A stretch of DNA of 64,000 nucleotides from DASZWJ01 sp963813895 (GCA_963813895.1 CAWFAS010000005.1:248001-312000); one strand, 5' to 3'. Counted from the first letter of the stretch, positions 10,170-18,835 are shown. Numbers and translations: made by a program. The notes: a model not told the origin generated them from the letters alone.

Positions 10170-10422
10170 TTAAATCTTCCAGTAAGGCATTAATATTGCT
10201 GAATCGTTTACCTTTGCCAGATTCAAGTTCTGCTATAGCTTTTTTCGTGCGTATATTAGGGACTTTTACTTCGAAAGGGAGGCGGCGTTCATCAGCTATA
10301 CGAAGCATCAGCAAACGAATGGCATCTGAAATAGACAATCCCATTGCTTCCAAGGCATCAGCAGCACGTTCTTTGGTTGCGGTATCAATACGAGCGCGAA
10401 CATAAGTATCAGCCATACGCAT
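10156..10422 (-). CDS. dinJ: RelB/DinJ-family antitoxin
   Basis: An 88-residue ribbon-helix-helix antitoxin. The N-terminus (ADTYVRARIDTATKERA) is the DNA-binding strand and first helix; GLSISDAIRLLMLRI is the second helix, as in DinJ. The C-terminal part would wrap the toxin. The start at 10422 is preferred because AAGGG lies about 8 nt upstream. It overlaps the toxin start by 14 bp, the usual antitoxin-first arrangement. With the toxin broken by a mobile element, this antitoxin is probably an orphan that could still bind its own promoter or neutralise related toxins. Confidence 0.9.
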   Translation of the reverse strand: MRMADTYVRARIDTATKERAADALEAMGLSISDAIRLLMLRIADERRLPFEVKVPNIRTKKAIAELESGKGKRFSNINALLEDLNEDD

Positions 10423-10540
10423 AAGAGTCACCCTTTTAGCAAATTCAACATGTGTTATAATTATATTGTAGTCTTGTTATGACTACACATCAAATTTATT
10501 TAATCAATGAGACATGCGATGACGCCTGGCAAGCAATGCT

Positions 10541-11159
10541 GCAGAAAATTAAAATTGTTTTTTAAATTTTCGCCGAAAATTTGATGTTTCATTGCAAATT
10601 TCTTATTAATATGGAAAAGATCTCTCAAGACATAGGAGTTAAACGCAACACGATAATTAATTATTACCAAATTTTGTTGGATTGCCTAATGGCAGATAGA
10701 ATTGAACCAATTACACAAAGTTCAAGTCGTCAACGTTTAACTAAGGCCGATAAATATTTATTTTTTGATTTGGGTGTAAAGCGAATATGTACCAGAGAGG
10801 GGAACCAACTTTCCACAAATACGTTATCCAATCTGTTTGAGCAATTTGTTGGTATGGAATTATTACGTTATTTACGTTTATTCTCTTTAGAAGGCAGACT
10901 ACGTTATTGGCGAGATCACAATGGCCCTGAAGTTGATTATGTAATTGACATTCATAAACGTTATATTCCTATTGAAGTAAAATGGACAACTCGACCAGAC
11001 GCTAATGATTGTGAGCATCTCAATCTTTTTTTACAAGAATATGATTGCTATGATATGGCATATATTATTTGCCGTTGTAAACATAAATTAAAAATTAGTG
11101 ATCGATTGATCGCCTTGCCGTGGCAGGAATTGCCTTATTTATCTAGTTTATTGAAGTAA
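10541..11159 (+). pseudogene. Internally deleted copy of the AAA_14/DUF4143 ATPase gene
   Basis: The first 60 bases match the region upstream of the gene at 7442 (about 7327-7390). The sequence then jumps directly to what corresponds to 8086 and continues nearly identically to the stop. About 695 bp, covering the start codon and both Walker motifs, is missing. An open frame (ATG at 10584) could yield about 190 residues of DUF4143 region only. The few differences from the parent copy are single-base changes, so the duplication is recent. Confidence 0.9.
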
Positions 11160-11482
11160 ATAACTGCTTCAATGTGTCGATTTTTTGGGCACAATGCTTC
11201 GATTAATTCTATTACATAATTTGTGAGCTGGGTGCTGTTTCCTCTTGAGTAATGGCGTTTGTGTGGCTACCATGACTTTTTGCTAAATAAACTGCCTTAG
11301 CCCATCCCAATCATCTCTAATAAATATTCTTCAGTGAACCGAGCCAAAACTACCCAATTTACCCCCCGTCTCTTCGCAAATAGACTTCCTATCACCGAAT
11401 TCACAAAAAATTAATAACCACCTACAATCTTTCTGCCCGCTGCTATAATTATAAATATAGAAATAGCCATGAGGGCAAGATA
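11160..11482. other. Intergenic region, no gene seen
   Basis: No coding frame of note. A TATAAT hexamer at 11444-11449 lies about 34 bp before the next start codon and could be its -10 box; I see no good -35 match at the proper distance. Confidence 0.4.
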
Positions 11483-11845
11483 ATGCGCGGAAAATATAAT
11501 AACTTAATAGTAAAGACGGTTTTTACCCTGGGAACCGCAATGGGGATTTCTTGCGTATACGGCCAACTTGCCCCAGCTGAAATAAATGACTACTGCAATT
11601 CCTCCTACTATTCAAGCCAATATTGTAATTCAGACTACTACACCAATGGCGTTTATTATAATCCGCCTCCTTACTACTATCAGCCTTATTATTTTCAAAA
11701 TGATTATTATGATTTTCCTAATGATGCAGTAATTCAAAGTGGCAATGTGAGTGGAAATGGATTTTACATCAATGGCCGAACTGTCATAGAAAATGAAGGT
11801 GGAATAGAAGGCGGGCGAGTAGTTGTTCCTTGGAATGCCCCTTAG
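11483..11845 (+). CDS. Small exported Tyr/Asn-rich protein
   Basis: The 120-residue product has a plausible Sec signal peptide (MRGKYNN, hydrophobic VFTLGTAMGISCVYG, then QLAPAE). A mature part follows that is very rich in Tyr, Asn and Pro (YYNPPPYYYQPYYFQND). The C-terminal half contains NGFYINGRTVIENEGG. No family recognised; such composition suggests a surface or periplasmic structural protein. A MITE family A copy is inserted exactly at the stop: the TAG uses the element's first G, and without the element the codon would be TAA at the same place. The protein is therefore unchanged by the insertion. Confidence 0.65.
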   Translation: MRGKYNNLIVKTVFTLGTAMGISCVYGQLAPAEINDYCNSSYYSSQYCNSDYYTNGVYYNPPPYYYQPYYFQNDYYDFPNDAVIQSGNVSGNGFYINGRTVIENEGGIEGGRVVVPWNAP

Positions 11846-12133
11846 GCTCTGTAAAACAATAACCTATCTTTTTAACATCCCATCTAAGACCCATCTTCGC
11901 AGGCGGGAGGGGATAGAAAAACACTTACATAGAATAACCGACGTAGTCGTCCCGGCATGGAAGCCGGGATCCAGATCACAGGATGTGAAAGTTTCGCTTT
12001 CCTGCGCCCTGGATCCCGGCTTCCTGCCGGGACGACGTTCCGTCGACTATGCGCGCATTTTTCTACCCCCTCCCGTCTGCAAATCTGAGTCTCATCTGGG
12101 CGCTAAAAAGATAGGTTATTGTTTTACAGAGCC
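11845..12133. mobile_element. MITE family A, 289 bp, copy 1
   Basis: TIRs begin GGCTCTGTAAAACAATAACC and the element is flanked by TTA (11842-11844, 12134-12136). The interior carries a GTCGTCCCGGC palindromic module. Sequence is nearly identical to copies at 24109, 36442 and 40723. No transposase is encoded. Confidence 0.95.
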
Positions 12134-12396
12134 TTAAATATTAATCTCACAGAGGTTTTGACTTTTCTTATCGAGCCAATTGCGCGCCTGTTTATAAATA
12201 AGTTTTTAGGAATTTTCTAAAACCATTAGCAGAAAAAATATTTTGTGTATAAAATTACTAAAAATTTTCAAATTTTACATCCATTGCCTTCCGCCTTAAG
12301 ATTCATTTAATAATTTTCTGATATAAATATTAAATGCCTCAGGCTACTGAACAGCCTGACAATATTTATTGATCCTACATAATTGGAGAATAAAGA

Positions 12397-13452
12397 ATGT
12401 CTGGCGATAAAAAGCAAGAGAGAAATGACTGCTTGGACGCAAAAAAGAAAGCCGCACCAAGTGATGCCAAAGCCCTATATCAGTTGGCTTTAAGTTATGA
12501 GAATGTGAAAGGTGCAGAGCCAGAAGTTGCGCGTCTTTATAGCTTAGCAGCAAATCAAGGTCTTGCGGCAGCCCAAAATAATTTGGCTATCTGTTATGGT
12601 AATGGGATAGGTGTAGATAAAGATGTGAAAGAAGCTGTGCGTCTTTTTCGTTTGGCGGCTAATCAAGGTTATGCGGAAGCTCAAAATAGATTGGGTATTT
12701 GTTATATGGCGGGAAAAGGTGTAGATAAAAATGCGAAAGAAGCGGTGCGCCTTTTTCGTCTGGCGGCGAAGCAAGGTCATGCGAGAGCCCAAAATAATTT
12801 ATCGTCCTGTTATATGACGGGAACAGGTGTAAATAAAGATGTCAAAGAAGCTTTGCGTTTTAATCGTTTGGCGGTGGACCAAGGTGAGGTAGGTGCCCAA
12901 AATAGTTTAGCTTCCTGGTATAGAAAAGGAACAGTTGTCATTAAAGATGAAAAAGAAGCTGCGCGTCTTTATAGTTTGGCGGCCAATCAAGGTCATGCTA
13001 TAGCCCAAAATAATTTGGCCTGCTGTTATATGTTGGGGTCAGGTGTAGTTAAAGATGAAAAAGAAGCTGTGCGTCTTACTCGTTTGGCGGCGGAGCAAAA
13101 TGATACGGGAGCTCAAAATAATTTGGGAGGCTGTTATGAGAATGGAACAGGTGTAGAGAAGGATGTGAAAGAAGCGGTGCGTCTTTATCGTTTGGCGGCG
13201 GAGCAAGGCGATGCGATAGCCCAAAATAATTTGGCTCGCTGTTATGAACAAGGACTAGGTGTTCCTAAAGATCCCAATGAAGCAGTGAATTATTATCGTT
13301 TGTCGGCGGCGAAAGGTGTTAAGTTATCACAACAAACGTTGCTTCGTAACGGCTATTTTTTCAAACCAGATATTTCAAAGTTACTGTCAAAAGAAGAGCC
13401 CGAGCCACTGCCAAAAGAAAAGCCCAAAAATACGGGCTGTGTGACGATGTGA
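12397..13452 (+). CDS. Sel1-repeat protein with C-terminal CaaX box
   Basis: A 351-residue protein with a short charged N-terminus followed by about eight Sel1-like repeats of 36 residues (pattern A-x-A-Q-N-N-L-A-x-C-Y-x-x-G-x-G-V, then K-E-A-V-R-L-x-R-L-A-A). These form an alpha-solenoid scaffold for protein-protein contacts. There is no signal peptide. The last residues are GCVTM; a cysteine four from the end matches the CaaX prenylation motif recognised by eukaryotic farnesyl- or geranylgeranyltransferases. Legionella effectors use such boxes to attach to host membranes. GGAG lies upstream of the start. A paralogue and two remnants nearby end similarly, which favours a host-directed function; delivery is not proven. 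Confidence 0.85.
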   Translation: MSGDKKQERNDCLDAKKKAAPSDAKALYQLALSYENVKGAEPEVARLYSLAANQGLAAAQNNLAICYGNGIGVDKDVKEAVRLFRLAANQGYAEAQNRLGICYMAGKGVDKNAKEAVRLFRLAAKQGHARAQNNLSSCYMTGTGVNKDVKEALRFNRLAVDQGEVGAQNSLASWYRKGTVVIKDEKEAARLYSLAANQGHAIAQNNLACCYMLGSGVVKDEKEAVRLTRLAAEQNDTGAQNNLGGCYENGTGVEKDVKEAVRLYRLAAEQGDAIAQNNLARCYEQGLGVPKDPNEAVNYYRLSAAKGVKLSQQTLLRNGYFFKPDISKLLSKEEPEPLPKEKPKNTGCVTM

Positions 13453-13498
13453 TTTTATTAATACAATCAAGTCATTGACACTGTCATCCTAAACCAGG

Positions 13499-13575
13499 CT
13501 GTCATCCTGAACGCAGTGAAGGATCTCCTTGAGGTGCTACTAGTTGGAGATCCTTCACTGCGTTCAGGACGACAG
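13499..13575. repeat. Palindrome family E (CATCCTGAACGCAGTGAAGG)
   Basis: Inverted arms of 30 bases with a 17-base loop; one arm differs by a single base. The same element lies at 47219-47294. It sits just after a Sel1 gene and could fold into a terminator-like hairpin. Confidence 0.9.
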
Positions 13576-13618
13576 CCATTGATAGTGATCGTTCAATGAT
13601 AGCAACATCATCAAAAAA

Positions 13619-13671
13619 TCACATCATTAGACATTGCTCGCCCTCAGTATCTTTTGGAGTTTTCTTTTAAA
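13619..13671 (-). pseudogene. 3' remnant of a Sel1-CaaX gene
   Basis: Read on the minus strand this encodes KENSKDTEGEQCLMM and a stop. That matches the tail of the Sel1 protein at 15461-16396 and the remnant at 16596-16843. Only the tail survives. The CaaX-type CLMM ending is intact. Confidence 0.8.
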
Positions 13672-13807
13672 GAATCCGAGCCGCGCGCCTCTGCAAGCGA
13701 TGCCCAAGCTGTATAGTGCTCTTTTGTGGGATATCGCACGAAATAAGCTTTGTGGCGAACTTCAAAAATCTTTGTCCGATCTTCAATCGTAAAAACTCGA
13801 AATAAGA

Positions 13808-13855
13808 ATAACCGATATAGTCGTCCCGGCTTCCTGCCGGGACGACAAGTCGACT
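13808..13855. repeat. Stand-alone copy of the MITE A inner palindromic module
   Basis: AACCGATATAGTCGTCCCGGC, a short loop, then GCCGGGACGACAAGTCGAC. It has the same borders as the 109-bp module inside the long MITE A copies but a shorter middle. It is not enclosed by the GGCTCTG TIRs. Confidence 0.65.
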
Positions 13856-13944
13856 ATTCCTGTATGGAAGAAAAACTCAAGCGACCATCGAATAAACCCC
13901 TGAATCAAGAAGAACATAGACTCATCCGCGTGAGTAATTACAAC

Positions 13945-15117
13945 TTACAATTGACTGCCAATCAAATCCATCATCTCCAATATTCCTAATGCATCAATCC
14001 CTTTTGCAATCGGAAAGCGATCATTGCCAGGATAAACGACAAAACAAGCGGTGGGATTAACGTCTTCGCAAGCGAAATGAAACCCCTTTTCCAATTTAGG
14101 GGTACTGCTGCGTTTGATCTCTATGGCCCATAATTTATTAGCGCCGCATGATATCAGCAGATCGATTTCTGCGCCTGTAGCGGTGCGATAGAAATATGCT
14201 TCGGCATGAGGAGGAAGAGCTAAGAGCAAGTTTTCAATTACATAACCTTCCCAGCTGCTTCCCACAATAGGGTGCCCTAGTAAATTATCTATGCTGGAAA
14301 TGCCAAGTAAGGCGTGTGCTAAACCACTATCTCGCACATAAACTTTGGGGGAGCGAATTAATCTTTTACCGGTATTGGAATACCAAGCGGGTAATCGTCG
14401 GACTAAGAGCAGATCTACCATTAGATCAAGATAGCGGGCAACGGTTACGCCACTGACTGCCAGGCTTGCTGCTAAGCTGGCTGCATTAAAGGTTGAGCCT
14501 TGTAGATGCGCCAGCATGGTCCAAAAACGTCGTAAAGTTTCAGCGGGTATCCTAGGGCCGAGCTGCGGAATATCCCTTTCTAAATAAGTTCTAATAAAAG
14601 CTTGTCGCCACTCTAAGCTTTCAGCGTCATTATTTGCTAGGAAACTATCTGGAAAGCCGCCCCGTAACCATAAACGCTCATCTGCTACCGCCGAATGTTC
14701 AACTTCCCTCATGTTGAAAGGACCTAATTCGGTATAAATAATACGCCCCGCTAAGGTCTCGGCGGATTGTTGCAATAAATCCAATTGTGCTGAACCTAAG
14801 ATTAAAAAACGCCCAGCCTTCAATCCCTTGCGACGTCCTTTATCTATAATGCCGCGTAACACTTGAAATAGCCCTGGGCTTCGCTGAATTTCATCAAGAA
14901 TGACCAATTTATCTTCAAAACGGGATAGGTAAGATTCAGGCTCTTGCAGTTTTGCTGAATCAACAGGAGATTCAAGGTCCAGATAAACCGCAGGCTGCAT
15001 ATCTGCTATTTCTAAGGCGAGGGTGGTTTTTCCTACCTGCCGAGGGCCCAAAAGCCCTACAGCTGGATGGCGGGAGAGTAAATCACGGAGATAGTTTTTT
15101 AATTCACGGCGTAGCAT
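13945..15117 (-). CDS. AAA_14/DUF4143-family ATPase (second type)
   Basis: A 390-residue ATPase. Walker A is GPRQVGKTTL (about residues 24-33), Walker B is LVILDEIQRSPGL, and sensor motif is FLILGSAQLDLL. The C-terminal DUF4143 region includes GWEGYVIENLL-like sequence (SSWEGYVIENLLLALPPH) and EIDLLISCGANKLWAIEIK, a D...E-x-K arrangement resembling PD-(D/E)XK folds. It is only distantly similar to the ATPase at 7442-8638. Its 5' end and leader are duplicated beside that gene, and a fragment of that gene lies just upstream of this one, so the two loci have exchanged pieces. It lies among Sel1 genes with no obvious partner. Function unknown. Confidence 0.85.
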   Translation of the reverse strand: MLRRELKNYLRDLLSRHPAVGLLGPRQVGKTTLALEIADMQPAVYLDLESPVDSAKLQEPESYLSRFEDKLVILDEIQRSPGLFQVLRGIIDKGRRKGLKAGRFLILGSAQLDLLQQSAETLAGRIIYTELGPFNMREVEHSAVADERLWLRGGFPDSFLANNDAESLEWRQAFIRTYLERDIPQLGPRIPAETLRRFWTMLAHLQGSTFNAASLAASLAVSGVTVARYLDLMVDLLLVRRLPAWYSNTGKRLIRSPKVYVRDSGLAHALLGISSIDNLLGHPIVGSSWEGYVIENLLLALPPHAEAYFYRTATGAEIDLLISCGANKLWAIEIKRSSTPKLEKGFHFACEDVNPTACFVVYPGNDRFPIAKGIDALGILEMMDLIGSQL

Positions 15118-15460
15118 CCTTGTAATTATAAAGTATCATGTTAGATTTGCAAGGATAAAGCATGCGATAACTCCTAATGGGCGAGCAAAGTCGTGCCGAG
15201 GCAATTGTAAGAAACATTGGTAGTTTTGGCCGATTTTTAGAATGTGTTTCTTTAGAATTGGGCTACCCGATTAATATGGAAAAGATATGCGTCACTTTTA
15301 AAGCGCACCAACCCAAAAAAATAGCCCAACTCAGCAGTTTTTAAGTGCACCACCCAACATATTTCTTGCGATGCCACATCAAATAGCATCTCACAGCTCA
15401 GGTAACGCTTGCTAACGCGCGCGGCTCCGATTCTTCGCTCAGGATGACAGCATCAAAAAA
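15118..15460. other. Intergenic region with ATPase fragment and repeat pieces
   Basis: No intact gene. Contains a 96-bp ATPase gene fragment (15191-15286) and, near 15410-15445, part of the ACGCGCGCGGCTC palindrome joined to a TCAGGATGACAG end of family E. Confidence 0.65.
15191..15286 (+). pseudogene. Internal fragment of the AAA_14/DUF4143 gene at 7442
   Basis: Nearly identical to 8005-8100, covering the codons for RAEAIVRNIGSFGRFLECVS and the next eleven residues. Both ends are abrupt. Third copy of this stretch region in the window, after 7442-8638 and the partial one at 10541. Confidence 0.9.
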
Positions 15461-16396
15461 TCACATCATTAGACATTTATTACTCTTAGTATCGTTGGAG
15501 CTTTCTTTTTGAGGTGAAGCAATTGGACTCGCAGGATCGGGAACATTAGGTTGGCTAGAAGATTTTTTTGTATGACTATAGTTTTTCTGATCAGACGAAG
15601 CTTGACGGACTTTTGTAGGGTCTTGGAAGTTGAAATGTGGGGAAGTCGGTCCAATAACTATGTTCCTAGTGTCAGGGATCTTAACTTGAGTCTCTGCCAA
15701 TTGATAATAATGCTTTGCTTCATTGGGGTCTTTAAGAATACCCTCTCCGTATTCATAATGGAAAGCCAAATATTTTCGGGCTAGAGCGTGACCTTGATTG
15801 GCCGCCAAACGAAAAAGACGCACAGCTTCTTTCGCATCTTTATCTACACCATCCCCAAATTTATAACGCTCAGCCAATTCATTTTGAGCTCCTGCATGAC
15901 CTTGATTGGCCGCCAAACGAAAAAGAAGCACAGCTTGTTCCATATTTTTATTTACACCTATTCCCATCATATAACAGATAGCCAATCTATTCTGAGCTGT
16001 CGCAAGCCCCTGGTTCGCCGCCAAACGATAAAGACGCACGGCTTCTTTCGCATTCTGCTCTACACCTATTCCTCTCTCATAAAAGTAAGCCAATTCATTT
16101 TGTGCTCCCGCATGACCTTGCTCCACCGCCAAACGAAAAAGACGCACGGCTTCTTTCTGATTCTGCTCTACACCTATCCCTCTCTCATAAAAGTAAGCCA
16201 ATTCATTTTGAGCTTCTGCATGACCTTGATCCGCTGCCAAACGATAAAGACGCACAGCTTCTTTCACATCTTTCTCTATATTATCCAGCCCAAGATGATA
16301 ACGGCGAGCCGACTGAAATTGGGCTGATGGATCATCTTGCATTGTTGATTTTTTTACTTCCAGGTTATGTTTCTCTTTCTTTTGATCATTAGCCAT
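15461..16396 (-). CDS. Sel1-repeat protein with C-terminal CaaX box (CLMM)
   Basis: A 311-residue paralogue of the Sel1 protein at 12397. It has the same charged N-terminus (MANDQKKEKHNLEVKK), then about six 36-residue Sel1 repeats (residues 25-220). A Ser/Pro/Lys-rich linker (SSQPNVPDPASPIASPQKES) leads to the tail KSNKCLMM. The final CLMM is a good CaaX box, with two aliphatic-type residues and Met at the last position, which favours farnesylation, and lysines nearby. No Sec signal. CGGAG precedes the start. The tail is conserved in two neighbouring remnants, suggesting selection on this ending before those copies died. Candidate translocated effector; the delivery system is unknown. Confidence 0.85.
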   Translation of the reverse strand: MANDQKKEKHNLEVKKSTMQDDPSAQFQSARRYHLGLDNIEKDVKEAVRLYRLAADQGHAEAQNELAYFYERGIGVEQNQKEAVRLFRLAVEQGHAGAQNELAYFYERGIGVEQNAKEAVRLYRLAANQGLATAQNRLAICYMMGIGVNKNMEQAVLLFRLAANQGHAGAQNELAERYKFGDGVDKDAKEAVRLFRLAANQGHALARKYLAFHYEYGEGILKDPNEAKHYYQLAETQVKIPDTRNIVIGPTSPHFNFQDPTKVRQASSDQKNYSHTKKSSSQPNVPDPASPIASPQKESSNDTKSNKCLMM

Positions 16397-16595
16397 TGTT
16401 TATTCTCCGGTCATGTAAGGTTGTTAATATTCGTCAGGCCGCTAGTGTTATATACCTGCAGTATTTATTTAATATATATCACAAGCTCCTTAAAGTTTTC
16501 TTATGGGGATATAAAAAAATCATAAAATGCTAAAGCGTCAACTACGTATTGAGCAATGGCTGTCATTGCTCAAGGATAACTGCATCATCCAAAAA

Positions 16596-16843
16596 TCACA
16601 TTATTAGGCATTGCCTCATTCTCAGTATCTTTGGAGTTTTCTTTTAAGAGTGAATTTGAACTCGTAGGATCGGGAACATTGGGTTGGCTAAAATAGTTTT
16701 CTATATGAACATAATTTAATTGCTCATTAGACAAAGCTTGAGGGGCTTCTTTATTGTCACTGAAATTGCGCTGACACATCATCTTGCGCCGTTGTTGTTT
16801 TTACTTCTAGGCTACGTTTCTCGCGCTTTTGATCGCTAGCCAT
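16596..16843 (-). pseudogene. Collapsed Sel1-CaaX gene remnant
   Basis: The minus strand starts MASDQKREKRSLEVKTTTAQ, matching the N-terminus of the 15461 protein, and runs SAQFQ then stop. In another frame it continues with the C-terminal linker (SQPNVPDPTSS, LLKENSKDTENE). After a further shift it ends QCLIM and stop. All Sel1 repeats are missing, as expected if repeats recombined and the gene then acquired indels. The CaaX-type ending is still readable. Confidence 0.8.
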
Positions 16844-16913
16844 TGAAAGCGGTTATCGGGAATAATTAAATTCATCTATTTTTTTCCTAAATGCCATGTG
16901 CAACCGAGTTGGG

Positions 16914-18755
16914 TCAAATCACCGCTCTATCCCCTGCGCGTGGGTAAAATCTGAAAATTTCATGCTGCCAATTTTTGATAATTAACTGCGTGAATAAATT
17001 CACACTGGTGTATAAACCAAAAAAATGACTCAAGATGCAGCCAAATAAAAATAAATTGCCGCTGCTGAATTTAGCCTCATCAACTACCAGAGTGATTTCC
17101 GAGCCATGCCAGAATGGATTTCCACGGTGTCCAGTCGGGCTACGGATGAAGGTATTTTCACTGCTGATCGCGAGTAATCCTTCTAGGGTGTTTATATGTT
17201 CATCCGTATGATCAAAATCGTAAAGTTTTAGTAAGCCACGCAGTGCTTCAATGCCTTCTTCATCTTGCGTGAGGGATAGGTGATTGAGGGTAAGGTGCGA
17301 TACATAACGCCAGCGTCCACCTTGTTGTGTGAAAGGGCGGCGCACGGGTGTCATAGGGGACAAGCAGATAATTTTTTCTATATTGCCTGGGGTGGATGGC
17401 AACATGCGTAGTCCTGCAGAATCAGCATTAAATACCAACTGCTCAGGCAAATCACGGTTGGTGCAGGAGACTTCTGCGCTAATAATCCATTTTTCGGGGT
17501 TAAAGCGGTGTAATTCGCGATCACTAAATGCCAGGAAAACTTCACTGCCACGCAGCGGATAATGGCCCGCTTCCCAGGCGGGTTTGCGAACCAGATGGTA
17601 GTAAGAAGAATTACGGTAGTGTTTTAAACCATAAAATGGCAAGAAGTGAATGATGTCCCCGTTAAATGCAGTCGCATGGATCTGATTGACAGAATAAATT
17701 TCAATCGCTTCGGGTGTATGACGCACACTCGGATTGAGATGATATTCAGTTTTCATATTAGTGAGCATAAAAGGCTCGGCCATAGTGTCAAATAGGTTAA
17801 CGATAGGAGTGCATCCTAAAGCAAAAAAATCAGCGCTAATTTTTTTTTCTAAGAGCGAATTAAATTGATTGAGATAAAAATAAATCTCAAATTGTCTATT
17901 GTTTGAGGTGAGTTTTTTATTTATCGCCGATTTCAAACCCAGCAAATCAAAAAACAAAAATTTTTCTGGGAATGCAAAAAATTCACTGAGTAATCGGTAG
18001 CCCATAAAAGTGCGTTTATTGTAGGGCAACATGCCTTCTTCTTCTTTGAAACCTACTGGCTGTAAGCAGATTTTAGGATCCAGAATTACAGGTTGGTCGT
18101 CATTTGCCGAAGTGGCGATGGCAATGGCGACTGTATGCTGGAACAGTAAACTATATAAGGCGTGAGCATATTGAGTGGGTGCATTAATAAAAAAACGCAA
18201 TTCATTAATAGTCAGTTTATCTAAGGCAATGCTGGGATGAGTGCAGCCCATACTAAGGCGTAGTATGGCGGAGGAGTCATTAATTTGTGGAATGATGGGT
18301 GCTGCAGTTGGTTTGGCAACCAGTTTCGCTGCGATGGGTACTAAGGGAACTAATTCTACCGGGTAGCGAGTTTTGAATTGGCACAATTGACCATTAATGG
18401 GTTCGCTATGCAGTTCGGTATTGGCCGGTAGTGTTTTTGTGCTAACAAGATGGTTTTTATTTATTTGAAACTGGCTGATTGCCATTGCTGGAATAGGCGA
18501 TAAGGCATTGGGGTGTAAGGTTTGCAACAAAGCGTCACTAATTTCTGGAAAATCGTCCTCAAGTTTTTGGCGTATGCGTGCATTTGAAAGGGCTACGGCT
18601 TCAATTAATCTTGCAACGTGTGGATCTTCAATGCTGTTAGGGCCCATGCGAAGTCTACCGGCAATTTTGGGATGCGCCTGTGCAAATTTCTCACCTGACT
18701 GGCGCAAGAAAGCTAGTTCTTCTTGGTAATAGTATAACAATTCATCTTGTTTCAT
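16914..18755 (-). CDS. tssF: T6SS baseplate protein TssF
   Basis: The 613-residue product matches the TssF/ImpG/VasA family. The N-terminus LLYYYQEELAFLRQSGEKFA, followed by HPKIAGRLRMG and DPHVARLIEAVA, is the family signature. Length is usual for the family (about 590-620). TssF is a baseplate wedge subunit that partners TssG and TssE around the spike. AGGATC lies properly upstream of the ATG. It is transcribed divergently from hcp, and the region between holds a promoter-like sequence with an inverted repeat. It sits apart from tssG and tssE, which lie about 12-17 kb downstream in the same locus. Confidence 0.93.
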   Translation of the reverse strand: MKQDELLYYYQEELAFLRQSGEKFAQAHPKIAGRLRMGPNSIEDPHVARLIEAVALSNARIRQKLEDDFPEISDALLQTLHPNALSPIPAMAISQFQINKNHLVSTKTLPANTELHSEPINGQLCQFKTRYPVELVPLVPIAAKLVAKPTAAPIIPQINDSSAILRLSMGCTHPSIALDKLTINELRFFINAPTQYAHALYSLLFQHTVAIAIATSANDDQPVILDPKICLQPVGFKEEEGMLPYNKRTFMGYRLLSEFFAFPEKFLFFDLLGLKSAINKKLTSNNRQFEIYFYLNQFNSLLEKKISADFFALGCTPIVNLFDTMAEPFMLTNMKTEYHLNPSVRHTPEAIEIYSVNQIHATAFNGDIIHFLPFYGLKHYRNSSYYHLVRKPAWEAGHYPLRGSEVFLAFSDRELHRFNPEKWIISAEVSCTNRDLPEQLVFNADSAGLRMLPSTPGNIEKIICLSPMTPVRRPFTQQGGRWRYVSHLTLNHLSLTQDEEGIEALRGLLKLYDFDHTDEHINTLEGLLAISSENTFIRSPTGHRGNPFWHGSEITLVVDEAKFSSGNLFLFGCILSHFFGLYTSVNLFTQLIIKNWQHEIFRFYPRAGDRAVI

Positions 18756-18835
18756 GGTGATCCTGAATAGTTGGTTGCCTGGGATTCGCTTGCACCGCCA
18801 TGGAAATAAAAGCCTAACAAGTTAATTATTTCCAG

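Larger units (their letters stand above)
13453..13944. other. Repeat-filled intergenic region
   Basis: No intact gene. It holds, in order, a family E palindrome, the 3' end of a lost Sel1 gene (minus strand), a partial copy of the AGCCGCGCGC palindrome found whole at 48608, and a stand-alone short version of the module carried inside MITE family A. Confidence 0.7.

Noticed and set aside
11823..12137. An open frame of about 100 codons across the 289-bp MITE, also open in the copies at 36442 and 40723
   Set aside because: It runs through terminal inverted repeats and a palindrome, has no ribosome-binding site, and its persistence follows from the copies being nearly identical. It is easily misannotated as a protein family.
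12544..13251. Minus-strand frames opposite the Sel1 repeats, and plus-strand ones opposite 15461-16396
   Set aside because: They are periodic shadows of the 36-residue repeats in the real genes.
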